Positions 20,982-32,289 are shown, numbered from the stretch's first letter. The stretch is 64,000 bases of DNA from Bedellia somnulentella (GCA_963576735.1 OY755171.1:21798182-21862181); one strand, 5' to 3'. Notes: a model not told the origin generated them from the sequence alone. Translations and numbers: made by a program.

Positions 20982-21118
20982 GCTAGCACGAGCGACCATT
21001 TAACTAGATAACCCGTGATATAAAACAGACATCTCTTACGCACATACTTTATACCGCATAATTTGATATCATTATTTATTACGGTCAGATTAATAATAAA
21101 ATAACGATCGTGCTAGGC
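20982..21118 (+). mobile_element. MITE family J, older copy
   Basis: GCTAGCACGAGCGACC start and CGATCGTGCTAGGCC end; the interior keeps ACATCTCTTACGCACATACT. Confidence 0.5.
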
Positions 21119-21589
21119 CTCCTGAAAACTTTAGTAGTTATCTATATCTAAGTGGAAACATTGGTCGTGTTGAGTAATAGCGGAGCTTGTAGCTTATATT
21201 TAGATTTATTTAATAGGAGGATTTTTTAAATGTTGGTATAAATTAAAATCTAAAAAAATATGTCTCAGTAAAAATAAAACATCTAAATAGGAATAATCCA
21301 ATGCAAACATCCAGCATTAAACCAGATAAAATATTTTGTTGTTATTTACCAGAACATGCTTTGAGGCAATTAAATAAAAATAAATTATTAATAAAAAAAA
21401 AAATTATTAATAACAGCAATGTTGGTTACGTTTCTGTTATAAATGGCCATAAATAAAACAAACTATTAAAAATTAATTTAGCACGAAATAAAAGTAAGAT
21501 TTAAGTACGTATGCAAGGTACAATTAATTTTAAAATAATTGTAAATTATCAACGATGTATAAAATAAAAAAAAAAAATTATTAGTGAAT
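21119..21589. other. AT-rich, no feature
   Basis: Poly(A/T)-rich. If the leader exon upstream is real, this is the start of its intron. Confidence 0.35.
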
Positions 21590-22060
21590 AAAATACTTAC
21601 TTGCAAGAAACTTTGATAAGTTAACGATCTATCAAAGAAATTATCCTAATTCCTGTAGTTTATTACTAAACATAATCACTACCACTATACATAAGCACTA
21701 TCACACACAAAAATAATGTCCACTAACAAAGATAATCACACTGAGACTGCCCACTGATAAATCCAAAAAGTTTCACAAACTTTTTCATCACACCTTATGT
21801 GTAAACGTCCTGCTTTCGCATTTCTCGATTATAAAAACAAAATGGAACGCGTATATTTTTTGTTTTGAATGCATCGCATTTTTCGCGCGTTGTTTTTGTT
21901 CGCGCGTATTTACAAATACGGTGCGCGGGAAAACAAACGTTGAAAGAGAACGGATCTTGGCAGCCAACTGGCGTGGCGGCGACTTCGTCCGTCTTGGGTA
22001 CGTTTGTGTCGAATTCGAGAGTGGCTTGGATTTGGCGAATTCATTCATGTGTATTTTGTA
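21590..22060 (-). promoter_or_regulatory. Candidate CpG-rich promoter with a spliced leader exon
   Basis: 21840-22045 is rich in CGCG and CG motifs (AACGCGTAT, TTCGCGCGTTG, GGTGCGCGGG), unlike the AT-rich surroundings. Just downstream on the minus strand are TCAGT initiator-like motifs (near 21745 and 21757) and an exon-like stretch ending TTTCTTGCAA|GTAAGTATT at about 21603. Only short upstream frames lie in this leader, so the first exon would be noncoding. The frames over 21788-22113 are taken as chance in GC-rich DNA. Confidence 0.32.
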
Positions 22061-22375
22061 CCATCCCTCTTATAGTTGTAAGGTTTATTATTGTTATTGT
22101 TATTATTGAGTGAAAATATGTATAATATAAAATTAAATTTGTAGCCTTTAAATTTATAGAGTACCATATAATACAGAATCATTTTCAAATCGTTTTCAAC
22201 TTTTGCTCTTTTGATTGGACGTTGAAGACAGTTGAATAATTTTCTCCAGGAAAATAAGGACCAATTAAAACATTTATAACATCTTACCATTTGCATTGCA
22301 AGTATCGGTTAAAAAATCCAATAATTAAAATTCTTACCTTTTTTGACTGATTTTCCAAATACTGACACGAATGCA

Positions 22376-22790
22376 AACGACTAGTGTTCAAATCCTGGGC
22401 CGGGCCTACACCAATTTGTCTTTTCTAAAGACATATGTGTGTTATTAAAGGAAAGAAAAATTTCGACACTGGCGGGGTATGAACCTTTTCTTTCCTTTAA
22501 TAACATCTTTTATTTATGAGTAATAATCCCTACATGAGGAATTCATGTCAAAAAACATTAAATTATGACATATGTGTGGTTAATTTATCATGGTTGTTAA
22601 CGGTGAGGGAAAACATCGTGAGGAAACCCACATGGCTGAGTTGTACTTAGTCATGTGACAGTGTATTCGTACAAAACGGCGATAGGCAGGCCCCCTATCA
22701 CGTGAGTACACTGTCCATGCAAAACGTGGGTACTCTGAACACCAGGTGACAAAGTCACGTGAACGTTTATGTTATGTTATGTTACTTACA
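22376..22790 (+). mobile_element. SINE family C, split by a D element
   Basis: Begins in the middle of the tRNA head (GCAAACGACTAGTGTTC), breaks at 22441 for a D insertion, resumes at 22567, and has a deletion joining GTCACGTG to AACGTTTATG. Confidence 0.75.
22442..22566 (-). mobile_element. SINE family D, shortened, in SINE C
   Basis: TTATTAAAGGAAAGAAAAAT, a reduced CGACACTGGCGGGG part, then the inverse CTTTCCTTTAATAACATC. Flanked by GACATATGTGTG at 22430-22441 and 22567-22578. Confidence 0.72.
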
Positions 22791-22799
22791 CGAATGTAA

Positions 22800-23079
22800 G
22801 ACTAATATAAGTGGGTTTTATCGAGCACCCCTTCGCTCATTACTAAATTATCCATACTAATAAATCAGTATATAGCGACACAAGTTATGTTTCAATTACT
22901 TTAATGATTTTCTTCACAGAACGACTGCTTCTCAATTCATTATTGTCGTTGCATAGAAGCAAGAACCTCACCGAACTTGTCTTATTGAATATCCAATCTT
23001 TATTTTTATTTTGTAGTAGCAAGAAGAAACTTATTAGCTTATTAAACTAAATAACTAACTATTATAAATAATTATTAAA
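22800..23079. other. No recognised feature
   Basis: AT-rich; leads into the LINE tail at 23080. Confidence 0.35.
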
Positions 23080-23218
23080 ACTAAAACATAGTATGTGGTC
23101 CTTACTTTGTCTGTATTGTTCGCTTTATTAATACTTCTTTCTTATTGTTTGTTGTCCTGTTACAATTTTTTTGTAAGTGTTAAAGACAAATAAAATCTTT
23201 TATTATTATTATTATTAC
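23080..23218 (+). mobile_element. LINE 3' UTR end
   Basis: T-rich sequence ending AGACAAATAAAATCTTTTAT then (TTA)n. Confidence 0.42.
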
Positions 23219-23224
23219 TTAATA

Positions 23225-23690
23225 AGCTACATACATACATACATGTGTCATCAATGCGATGGTCGTCCCCGTCTGACATTACCTTGGTGGAGGTGATTAC
23301 TTACACCTATAGGATAGCTGATAGGTAAAATGACATCTGATATTAAACCATGAAGCTTTGGTATATACTTTAACCCTTGTACCAACGTTTTAATTATCTG
23401 AACTTCTACCAGCTTTACAACAATATTTAATACAACAGTTTCTAGACAGCCTTTGAAACACACAAATATCTCTGTAAAATATCTCTTATATCATTCAAGT
23501 TATATTCAAGTGTTGTCAAGTTGAAGTAGGTTCAATGAAGAACAAAAGACGAGGCAATAAGATGTCGAGATACGGTCTCGGGCGAAGGTTATTTCATAAT
23601 CATTATGAGGAAAACTAGAGTCTCAATGAGGTTAAATTCAAATTAAACTTTTATTGATTCATAGGAATAAAGTATTAAAAATATTTTTTA
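23225..23690. other. Unassigned, short B-like start
   Basis: ATGGTCGTCCCCGTCTGACA at about 23261 resembles the B frame motif (GRPR) in reverse; the rest shows nothing. Confidence 0.3.
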
Positions 23691-23696
23691 AATTGA

Positions 23697-23938
23697 ACAT
23701 ACATACATACATACATACATACATACACTCACGGCTGTAAATCCCTAGAAGGGGTAGCCAGAGCTAAGGAATTAGAAATTCCTCAACCACTTTTGGAAAT
23801 GTGAGTGGGGAAAAGATGGTAAAAATAAAAGTTGTTGGTGATGGGTCTCCAACCGCATCGCCCAGGAACCCCTTACTCGTAAAAACCCCAATACCGGAAG
23901 AAATGGGGTAGTGCTATTCTAAGCCGACACTACACAGC
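23697..23938 (-). mobile_element. SINE family A, full length with a long (ACAT)n tail
   Basis: Seven or more ACAT units at the 3' end. It lacks the TTAGTCGCCTCTTACG block near the head. Confidence 0.7.
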
Positions 23939-24190
23939 ATTAAATTTAACGTTATTAAGGAAATTATATTGTCATGTTAAGCATCATCAGAATCATCAAA
24001 AAACTTGGCTGACAATTCGGCTGCCCAGGATTCGTTTCTCGAAAGGTTAAATCACACATTTAATTCGTAGGATTTAACGAGACAAGTGACATAATTTATT
24101 ATCCTTTAATATGATTTGAGTAAATGCGAGGTGCGAGGTAGTCCTTTACCCCCTTCCGATATTTATAATTCAGATTGGCTTTTGGCTTTT

Positions 24191-24432
24191 GCTGTCTAGT
24201 GTCGGCTTAGAATAGCACTACCCCATTTCTTCCGATGGGTGTACGTAAGAGGCGACCGACGGTATTAGGGCTATTAAGGGATTTTTGGGCGATGCGGTTG
24301 GAGACCCATCACCAACATTCTTAATTTTACCATCTTTTCTCCACTCAACTTTCCAAAAGTGGCTGAGGAATTTCTAATTCCTTAGCTCTGGCTACTCCTT
24401 CTAGGGATTTATAGCCGTGAGTATATGTATGT
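24191..24432 (+). mobile_element. SINE family A, full length
   Basis: GCTGTCTAGTGTCGGCTTAG head and GTATATGTATG tail with all internal blocks. Confidence 0.72.
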
Positions 24433-24584
24433 GTATTGGCTTTAAAGTATCTTTTAACCACATTAATCTCTTGTAATACGAACAATAAATATAATAGACA
24501 TTTCGCAAAACTTTAAAAATCTAGTAAGTACTTTTTGTTTACATTGCTAACAATTTTTGCATGAGTATATCGTGAGTTAACTAA

Positions 24585-24785
24585 GTATGAACCCATTCCT
24601 TCCTTTGGGTGTCTTTCGTACGAGGCAAAACAGGTTTTGGTGTTTTTAACTGATTTTGCGCAAGCAGTTGGAGACCCATTTACAACAACATTTATTTTAC
24701 TATCTTTTCCCGACTCAACTTCCAAAAGCGGCTGATTAATTTCTAATTCTTACCCTCTGGCTACCCCTTTTAAGGATTTATAGCT
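24585..24785 (+). mobile_element. SINE family A, degraded
   Basis: CCATTCCTTCC, GGAGACCCATTTAC, TTTATTTTACTATCTTTTCC and CTGGCTACCCCTTTTAAGG in order. Confidence 0.55.
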
Positions 24786-24924
24786 GAACTTCATATTATA
24801 TGTAAGTTGAATTAACTTCGTCAAAAAATACTCTAACTAAATATTTTTGCGCAAAAATATATTCTGGTGATTTAACGAGAATGTGCTCAAAAAGGAAAAC
24901 ATGTACGAAATACTGACGAATATT

Positions 24925-25012
24925 GATGAAACTTGAGACGTTTACCAGGGTCGTACGAAATGACGATCGATCGTCTCTACCTACCCCTATGGGAACTTAT
25001 GGCGTGATAAAT
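24925..25012 (+). mobile_element. Family B LINE 3' end fragment
   Basis: CCAGGGTCGTACGAAATGAC, TCGTCTCTACCTACCCC and TATGGGAACTTATGGCGTG. Confidence 0.55.
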
Positions 25013-25696
25013 GTCCTATATAAAAATTTGTTTAATTTCAAATAAAATTTAATTAGAGCAAACGCGCGTTATTAAATTACTTGAATAGGAAGCATGAACC
25101 CATATTGATTCAAAAATATCCCTGATTATGAATGTGGTTGCACTATTGCTCATTTGTCAAGTAAGTAGTCTCACAGAAAGATCTGATATAATTTTCATAT
25201 GTAAATATTTGTGTGTATTGTATATGTATATTCTATATTTATATGTAAGTATATATGTATAAATGTTCTATGTTTGCATATATATATTGTACGTGTTTAG
25301 AATATTTCATATATGTAAATGTCATCTTTTTATGTATAAGGCGCATGTACCCAAAATTACCCACATATTGTACATTAGCTATTGGCTAAGAATATGTAGA
25401 TTTGTACGCTAGTATGTTATTTTGTGTGTTTAGTTCTAGGTTAGTTTTTAAGTTTCATTTAGTTATAAGTATTGGTTAGAGCTGAAAACCGGAGCTATCC
25501 GCTTTAAGTGGTTAGACCGAGCTCGTAACCATTTTGTCTTTTTTTTTAATTGTTATTTAATTAGTTCTTCTTTTTAACACGCTTTTATTAGGTCGACCTG
25601 TATGTATGTAACTATGTAATCAAATCTAAGAAAACTAATTTAACCATCTTCTAAAGGTCATAGCGTTATGAAAATTGGCAGTTGTATGTGATTTCG
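25013..25696. other. AT-rich, low-complexity stretch
   Basis: TATATGTAT-like runs at 25195-25345. AACACGCTTTTATTAGGTCG at about 25576 resembles DNA-transposon termini, but no partner end is identified. Confidence 0.35.
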
Positions 25697-26165
25697 ATGA
25701 CAATACAATAATACGGTACTGTCGAGCTGATCTGATGATGGAGCCGGAAGATATGAACTGGAACCTCATGATGGATGATCGTATGATAGCCGTGTTTGGA
25801 CTTGTTAAAAAGGTCTTGTAATGAACGTTGACCATGATTAGGTTTCAAGGTCTGATGATGAAGCCGGAAGATAGGCACTAGCATTCCATGATGAAATATC
25901 GTATCATAGCCGTGTTTGGACTTGTTAGAAAGGTCTTGTACTGAACCTTGACCACGATTAGGTTTTAAGGTCTGAATACAATAATATGGTACTGTCGAGC
26001 TCATCTGATGATGGAGCCGGAAGATATTAACTTGAATTGAACTTAATGATAGATGATCGTATTATAGCCGTATTTGGACTTGTTAGAAAGGTCTTGTAAT
26101 GAACTTTGACCACGAAACGAACTTTGACCACGATTAGGTTTCAAGGTCTGAATACAATAATATGG
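25697..26165 (+). repeat. Tandem repeat of ~120-150 bp units
   Basis: TCTGATGATGGAGCCGGAAG-type starts at 25731, 25851 and 26004. Each unit has AGCCGTGTTTGGACTTGTTA and GACCACGATTAGGTTT. AATACAATAATATGGTACTG recurs between units. Minus-strand frames over it are only the repeat read through. Confidence 0.75.
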
Positions 26166-26209
26166 ATGTTTAAAATATGCCATTAGCAAAGACTAAAAAG
26201 CATAAAATA

Positions 26210-26735
26210 AATTAATAGTTTAAAAAACACTAAAAAACACGCTTTTATAAGTGCACTTAAAAGTCAAAAATAAATTATGGGTCGTTCAAGTTGCCTCTAT
26301 TTCTGGGCTGAAGTGTAAACTATGTGCTTTTAATTATAATATTTGATTGTAAAAGCGTGGGGTGCTGGAGCAGGAAAAACTTTCTTGTAAACAAATACAC
26401 GAACAAAAACTCTACATTTTGCTACTGTTGACTAGTACTTTGAACAGACTGTTTAATATAGAGCCTCCAACTAGTGGTGCTGCAACTCTAGTTAGAGTGC
26501 CGATCTCTGTAACCTGCTTCCCGAAACATCGCTTAACTTGATTTCTTAGCAAGGTAAACAAAAAATCTTTCCTTTTCCAGCGCCCCACGCTTTTACTATC
26601 AAATATTATAATTAAAAGCACATAGTTTACACTTCAGCCCAGAAATAGAGACAACTTGAACGACCCGTAATTTATTTTTGACTTTTAAGTGCACTTATAA
26701 AAGCGTGTTTTTTAGTGTTTTTTAAACTATTAATT
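26210..26735. repeat. Foldback element, arms ~182 bp
   Basis: 26210-26392 and 26554-26735 are near-perfect reverse complements (AATTAATAGTTTAAAAAACA... at the outer ends), with a loop of ~160 bp. GTGCACTTAAAAGTC and GGGCTGAAGTGTAAAC lie in both arms. No frame of note. Confidence 0.75.
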
Positions 26736-26766
26736 TTTTAACTACTTTTCACTGTATTATTGTATA

Positions 26767-27563
26767 CTAGTGGATCGGCCCAGCTTCGCACGGGTAGCGT
26801 AGTTTTAAAAATATCTGAGGTTTCTTCAATCACTGCTCAACCTTTGTGAAATTTAGCGCCACTCATAGCACTCCTGAAGAGTTTAGCTTTGTGATTGTAA
26901 AAGCGCTTAAAAGAATTATTCAGTATCTCCGAAAATAAACCCATGCAAACAAACAATCAGAGTTACAAACTTTGCATACATCATACATATACTCACGGCT
27001 ATCTTTTGCCCGCGCAACCATTACTAAAAAGTAATTCAGCATGATTCAGTATTCACGTGCGACGACAGGACGCGATGGCTTATTTCATGTATTATTTTGG
27101 TGTTTCTATACCGATTTCTAAGATTCTTTTTTTAATGAATAGGTCATAATGTAAACTTTTTTAAATGTGATTCTGATTTTAAAAGTGAGAACTATAAACG
27201 TAAGAGTAAACAAATATAATAAGGATGCTCCGAACTGCTAAGCTATCAGGAGTTACACGTGTTATTATGAGTCAACCATAAAAGATAGACATATGCTGTT
27301 GAAGGATATTTTTTAGACAATTTTATGTAGAATATTTCCGTGATACATGATTTCTATGTAACTGTAACCATTAAGGCTGCACACGCGACGAAAGCTTAAA
27401 AAATGGAGTAACTTCCCCCATTTCCCCAAAATTTCCCAAAATTCCCCTTCAATACTTTGCTAAAAAGTACACTATAACCTGCCCAGGAGTATGAAGAATA
27501 ATTCTACCAAGTATCGTCAAAATCCGTCGAGTAGTTTTTATTTCCATAAGGAACATACAAACC

Positions 27564-27627
<64 letters not shown>

Positions 27628-27748
27628 AAAATTTTACTGATTTCATTTTTGGCATCAGCATTGATCACTAATCACCCCCTGATAGTTATTTTGAAAATAT
27701 ATTTAATGTACAGAATTGACCTCTCTACAGATTTATTATAAGTATAGA
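26767..27748 (-). mobile_element. Helitron-like element H1, 982 bp
   Basis: Read on the minus strand it begins TCTATACTTATAATAAATC and ends CCCGTGCGAAGCTGGG...CTAG. The flanks are A before and T after, the Helitron pattern, with no target duplication. GCGAAGC just before the end can form a very stable mini-hairpin. It carries a (GTCT)n run (27560-27627 on the plus strand as CAGA units) and has no Rep/helicase frame. Confidence 0.78.
27560..27627 (+). repeat. (CAGA)n microsatellite in H1
   Basis: Long CAGA run with one CGGA unit; H2 and H4 have the same run as GTCT on the plus strand. Confidence 0.85.
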
Positions 27749-27820
27749 TATATTTTTGTTGTATGTGTAAAAAGAAAAATAAAATCTTTTTATTTTATTT
27801 TTATTTATTTATCTACAGCG
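27749..27820 (+). mobile_element. Short LINE 3' tail
   Basis: AAAGAAAAATAAAATCTTTT then (TATTT)n, directly beside H1. Confidence 0.35.
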
Positions 27821-27824
27821 TAGT

Positions 27825-28149
27825 AGTAATATAAAGTAGATTTTGCACCAATACCGATCCTCCGCTGCTTTCATCTATCGCATCATGGCTTCTCACAGAC
27901 TTCGTAAATCTGCAGTCATTCTGTGAAATTGTTACCTACACTGCGCTTTCCCGTCCCTGTCGATAGCTGAAACTTTCGAGCCCCAACCACCGTCGTACAT
28001 GTTTTCTAAGTTCATAATTACCTGCCTTTTGCTTTTAAAGTTTTACAACTCTTTAGGTCTTTAGTATTTATAGTTTCTTTTATAGTTTACCAAAGTATCT
28101 CTGAGATCTGATGATGATCCATCTCTCTCTGTTATCGTTTTTGTCTCAG
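27825..28149. other. Unassigned GC-richer stretch
   Basis: CGATCCTCCGCTGCTTTCATC and following bases look like old LINE or gene sequence, with no frame longer than chance. Confidence 0.25.
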
Positions 28150-28394
28150 TAGTAGTGCCGGCTTAGAAGGTCACTACCCCTATCTACCCACGGGTGTCTC
28201 AAGAGGCGACTAAGGGCATGGGGTTTTTTGGAGTGGTTTTTGGCCAAGTGGTTGGGAGACCCATCACCAACGATACTATATTTCAACCATATTTATGTGT
28301 ATCAACTTCCAAATGTGGCTGAGGAGTTTTAGCTCTAAAGCTCTGGCTACTCCATTATGGGATTTATGGCCGTGAGTATATATATGTATGTATG
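28150..28394 (+). mobile_element. SINE family A, second subtype
   Basis: AGTAGTGCCGGCTTAGAAGG head, CAACGATACTATATTTC block and ATTTATGGCCGTGAG end. Confidence 0.68.
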
Positions 28395-28852
28395 AAATCT
28401 CCAATCTCTCATGTTAATATCTCCCTAACCGCTGTATTATTTCGGAGGGCTAATGTGAACTGAGTAATTGATATATATAAAAAACCAAAACTCACTGATT
28501 TACATGTGCGAAGAAATGAAAGAATCTTATCTCGTAACGTATTGATTGATTCAGTTAAAAAGTGTCACAAAGCATGTAGGCCTCCAATTATGTAATTGAG
28601 AACAAATAAACAATAATATTGTGATGATACAATGTATTCATGACAATGGACTGTTGTGAGAAACTAAAAGAAAGATCATACAAGGCCTAACTCGGCCGAA
28701 GTGCTTCCTATTCCACATTTGCATCAATCCAAGACAAGAAATTCATCCAATCCATCCAAAAAACTAGATCCAAGTTGGTTCATTGGGATTTTTCAATTCA
28801 ATCCATTCCATCCATTTAATCTTCATTTATATGATGCGCCTTGGACATCAAA
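28395..28852. other. No recognised feature
   Basis: Includes a CCATCCATC-rich piece at about 28745-28820. Confidence 0.35.
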
Positions 28853-28971
28853 TCTATACTTATAATAAATCTGTAGAGAGGTCAATTCTGTACATGAAAT
28901 ATATTTTCAAAATAACTATCAGGTGGTGATTAGGGATCGATACTGATGCCAAAAATGCAATCAGTAAAATT

Positions 28972-29025
<54 letters not shown>

Positions 29026-29833
29026 GGTTTGTATGTTCCTTATGGAAACAAAAACTACTCGACGGATTTTAACGAAACTTGGTACAATTATTCTTCATAC
29101 TCCTGCGCAGGTTTTTGTATACTTTCCAGCAGAGAAGTAAAGGGGAAATTTTGGGAAAACGGGAGAAGTTACTCCATTTTTTAAGCTTCCGTCGCGTGTG
29201 CAGCCTTAATGGTTAAACTTACATAGAAATCATGTGTGGTGGAAATATTCTTCATAAAATTAACTAAAAAAAAATCCCCAACAGTATATGTCTATCTTTT
29301 ACGGTTGACTCACAATATCACGTGTAATTCCAGATAGCTTTGCAGTTCGGAAAATCCTGATTATATTTGTTTACTCTTACGTTTGTAAACCTCTCACTCA
29401 TCCCTAATTTAAAAAGGTAACATTATTACCTATTTAATAAAAAAAGAATCATAGAAATCGGTAGATAAACACCGAAATTATTTATAAAATAAGCCATCAC
29501 GCCCGTGATCGAAACCAAATCTTTACTAATTTACATATAACATACTAGATGGCGCCAGTAGTTGCATCCTACATAACGTAATGATTTAATTTTTAGATTG
29601 TTATAAATACTTCATGGCGTTTTATTCAAAAATTTGCTATTAAACGGAAATACTGAACCGTTCATTAAAGCGCATTCAAAATCACCAAACTACACTGTTA
29701 AGGGAGTGCTATAAATTTAATAAATTGAAAACATTACGCTGAATTTCACAATGCTTGAGCAGTGACTGAAGAAAGAAACCTCAGATATTTAAAAAAACAA
29801 CGCTACCCGTGCGAAGCTGGGACGATCCACTAG
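28853..29833 (+). mobile_element. Helitron-like element H2, 981 bp
   Basis: TCTATACTTATAATAAATCT to GATCCACTAG between A and T. (GTCT)n at 28975-29025. The middle has GATGGCGCCAGTAG, shared with H3 and H5 but not with H1 and H4. Confidence 0.8.
28975..29025 (+). repeat. (GTCT)n microsatellite in H2
   Basis: Uninterrupted GTCT units. Confidence 0.85.
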
Positions 29834-30061
29834 TTATAAATATATTTGTTATATTTTATTTTTATTTAAAAACCGTAATTTATGTGCAGCATTGGCTTAC
29901 GATGCTAAGGATTAGGACTTTTACTTATACAACACAAAAAATCTTAAACATTAAATTTGGTAACACATTAAGTCGTAAATCGTTATAAAATTAAACCAAC
30001 TCATTTTACCGAAGCAAAGTTTCAACCATAATTGTGAATTATAAATTATAAAATATTAACT

Positions 30062-30262
30062 GCTGTGTAGTGACGGCTTGGTCTACCACTTAGCACTTTT
30101 CCTACCAATGGTGTCGTAAAAGGCGACCGGGTATTAAGGCTATAGAAGTGATTTTTGGACGAAGCAGAGTTGAAGGTCCTTTTTCCCACTCAACTTTCAA
30201 AATGACGTTCAAACTTTCAAATATATTTTTTAAAACTTTGGCTACCCCTGGGATTTCAATAT
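30062..30262 (+). mobile_element. SINE family A, degraded
   Basis: GCTGTGTAGTGACGGCTTGG and GTCGTAAAAGGCGACCGGG are clear; the 3' half decays into AT-rich sequence. Confidence 0.5.
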
Positions 30263-30385
30263 GTGTCTACCTTATGGGCCTTTGAATATGTTTCTACAAT
30301 ACCATATAAGGTCAAATGTTCAGAGTAATTTATCCCAAATATGTATCCCAATATTTTTTTGTGCATAAAGTTAATCTTCCTGAAG

Positions 30386-30518
30386 AGCAAGGACGAGCCG
30401 TGTTTAAACTAGTTATCGCGTGGGATAAAGCAGCCATCTCTTACGCACTTACTTAGTATCGTATACTGCCATCTCATTCTAACCGTTATCGAGTCGATAA
30501 AGTAGCGCTCGTGCTTGC
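30386..30518 (+). mobile_element. MITE family J
   Basis: GTGTTTAAACTAGTTATCGC to GTAGCGCTCGTGCTTGC; the first few bases differ from the other copies (AGGACGAGCC). Confidence 0.58.
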
Positions 30519-30687
30519 TGGGCAGGAATAGAAACAAAATTAATAGAATGATAACTTTTACAAAACCCTTGTTTAACTAAAATACCACAAGCCCGCGACA
30601 GATGTCATGACCCATATATTCTCATGCGAATGTTTTGTTGAAGGAATTGTATTTAATATATATTTTTGTTGTTATATTCATGTTTAG

Positions 30688-30836
30688 ACAGGTGTCCGAA
30701 GTATAATAGAAGTAAGAATAAAAGAGCATGTATGAAATGGATGTAAACGAAGCTAGGTTTGCCAAGATCGTACAAAGTGGCGAATAGTATCTGCCTACCC
30801 CGATGGGAAATAATGGCGTGAGTATATGTATGTACG
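30688..30836 (+). mobile_element. Family B LINE 3' end
   Basis: CAGGTGTCCGAAGTATAATA, AAAAGAGCATGTATGAAATG, GATCGTACAAAGTGGCGAAT and GGCGTGAGTATATGTATGTA. Confidence 0.62.
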
Positions 30837-31090
30837 TAAGTTTAGTTAATGTCAGCCACATTACCGTTGGAAATGAGCAGTAGCAGCCTCTAATGCCTGT
30901 TTTATCATTGCCCAATGTATACAATTTGTTCAATATATAACAATTAATAATTCAACAGCCACCTGTAACGCGGTGTTATTTTTGTCATCCGACTACTCAG
31001 TCAAGTATAATTAAAATTTTTGTCGATGTTTCAGCTAAAAATAAAATCTAACGGTAGCTTACAAATATTAACTATAAATAAATAATAAAG

Positions 31091-31226
31091 GCTGTGTAGT
31101 GTCGACTTAGAATGTCACTAAGAGGGTGTAAGATTTTTGGGCGATACGGTTGGAGACTAATCACTAACAACCTTTATTTTACCATCTTTTCCCTCTTAAA
31201 TTCCAAAAGTGGCTCTGACTAACCCA
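31091..31226 (+). mobile_element. SINE family A, deleted
   Basis: GCTGTGTAGTGTCGACTTAG, then TTTTTGGGCGATACGGTTGG and TTTATTTTACCATCTTTTCC; the tail is missing. Confidence 0.58.
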
Positions 31227-31465
31227 TAAATAATATGTCCGTTGGCCAGCTGTATCATGGATATAACAAGACGTGGTACCTGGAGTATGACACGAAGTGA
31301 TCAGGCAGTGTGTAAAGCTAAAAGTCTGAGTTAGCCTATTAATCTACACGTTCACTTGCAACCGTTCTCTTTGCGTAGTACCATCCGACTCTGCTTAATT
31401 TCGCTGCATTTTCAGACCCCTATTTGAGAACAATTGGATAAGACCAAAAACATATAAACTCAACT

Positions 31466-31961
31466 GAAACGTTCACGCCGTATATCCCCCCCCCTCCGAT
31501 TACGTATCTTTTGCGACTGTTGATAGTGTCGCAAGTTGCACGATTGTCGCTGTCAATGTCATAAATTTGTATGCGATTTGACACTTTTGACAGCGACAAT
31601 ATTGGAACTTGCGACACAATCGTGGTCGCTAAAAATACATAATCAGGATGAAATAATACTTATGAATATTACGAGACATTTCTCACCTAGTGTTCAGAGT
31701 ACCCCCGTTTTGCTTAGACAGTGTACTCACGTGATAGTGGGCAGGCATATCTACATTTTTCACGAATATACTGTCACATGACTAAGTGCAATCCAGCCAT
31801 GTGGGTTTCCTCACGATATTTTCCCTCATCGTTAACAACCATGATAAATTACCCACACATATGTCTTTAGAAAAGACAAATTGGTGTAGGCCCGACCCGG
31901 GATTTGAACCCTCGTTCGCACGATATGCGGTTTTCTACCCACTGAGCTATAACGGTTGCTA
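31466..31961 (-). mobile_element. SINE family C, diverged, holding a small MITE
   Basis: 31672-31961 carries the head and middle (GGGATTTGAACCCTC B box; GTGGGTTTCCTCACG). 31466-31492 keeps the tail junction AACGTTCACGCCGTATATCC. A palindromic element lies between. Confidence 0.65.
31497..31645. mobile_element. Palindromic MITE, ~149 bp
   Basis: GATTACGTATCTTTTGCGAC at the left matches the reverse of GTCGCTAAAAATACATAATC at the right. Internal GTGTCGCAAGTT and TTGTCGCTGTCAA blocks also pair. It interrupts SINE C. Confidence 0.6.
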
Positions 31962-32289
31962 TTATATTAATAAAATGAAATTATAATTAAAATATACAAT
32001 GAAATTATAGTCCATATTTTAATTTTATTGAGCATAGATAATAATATTTAACTCAGTAGGGTAGGGTGCTATTATTATTATTTCAATAATGCTGCATTGT
32101 TGTCTAATATCGAATCTCGAGTTTTTACAACTCAAACAGTTTATTGTACCTAGTCGGTGCTTAAATTCTGTCACAAACAAAATTGGCTATAAAATGTAAA
32201 TTAGTCATGATATTCAAAAAAAGTTTTTTTAAATAAAATGGTATTTAATTACCTTACATTAAACACAAAATTTAGTCAAAACTATTGCC
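31962..32289. other. No recognised feature
   Basis: Probably the 3' flank of the mariner relic; terminal repeats not found. Confidence 0.3.

Noticed and set aside
21788..22113. Overlapping frames on both strands in the CpG-rich region
   Set aside because: GC-rich DNA has few stops by chance; both strands are open at once, and no domain is seen.
25635..26004. Minus-strand frames of 66 and 112 codons with repeated SKHGYDTIFHHG-type motifs
   Set aside because: The protein repeats only mirror the DNA tandem repeat; the unit lengths are not all multiples of three.
25697..26165. CRISPR-like array
   Set aside because: Units of 120-150 bp have no spacer-repeat alternation, and the window is plainly eukaryotic.
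27449..29140. Frames rich in SVCLSVCL
   Set aside because: They are the (GTCT)n microsatellite of the Helitrons translated.
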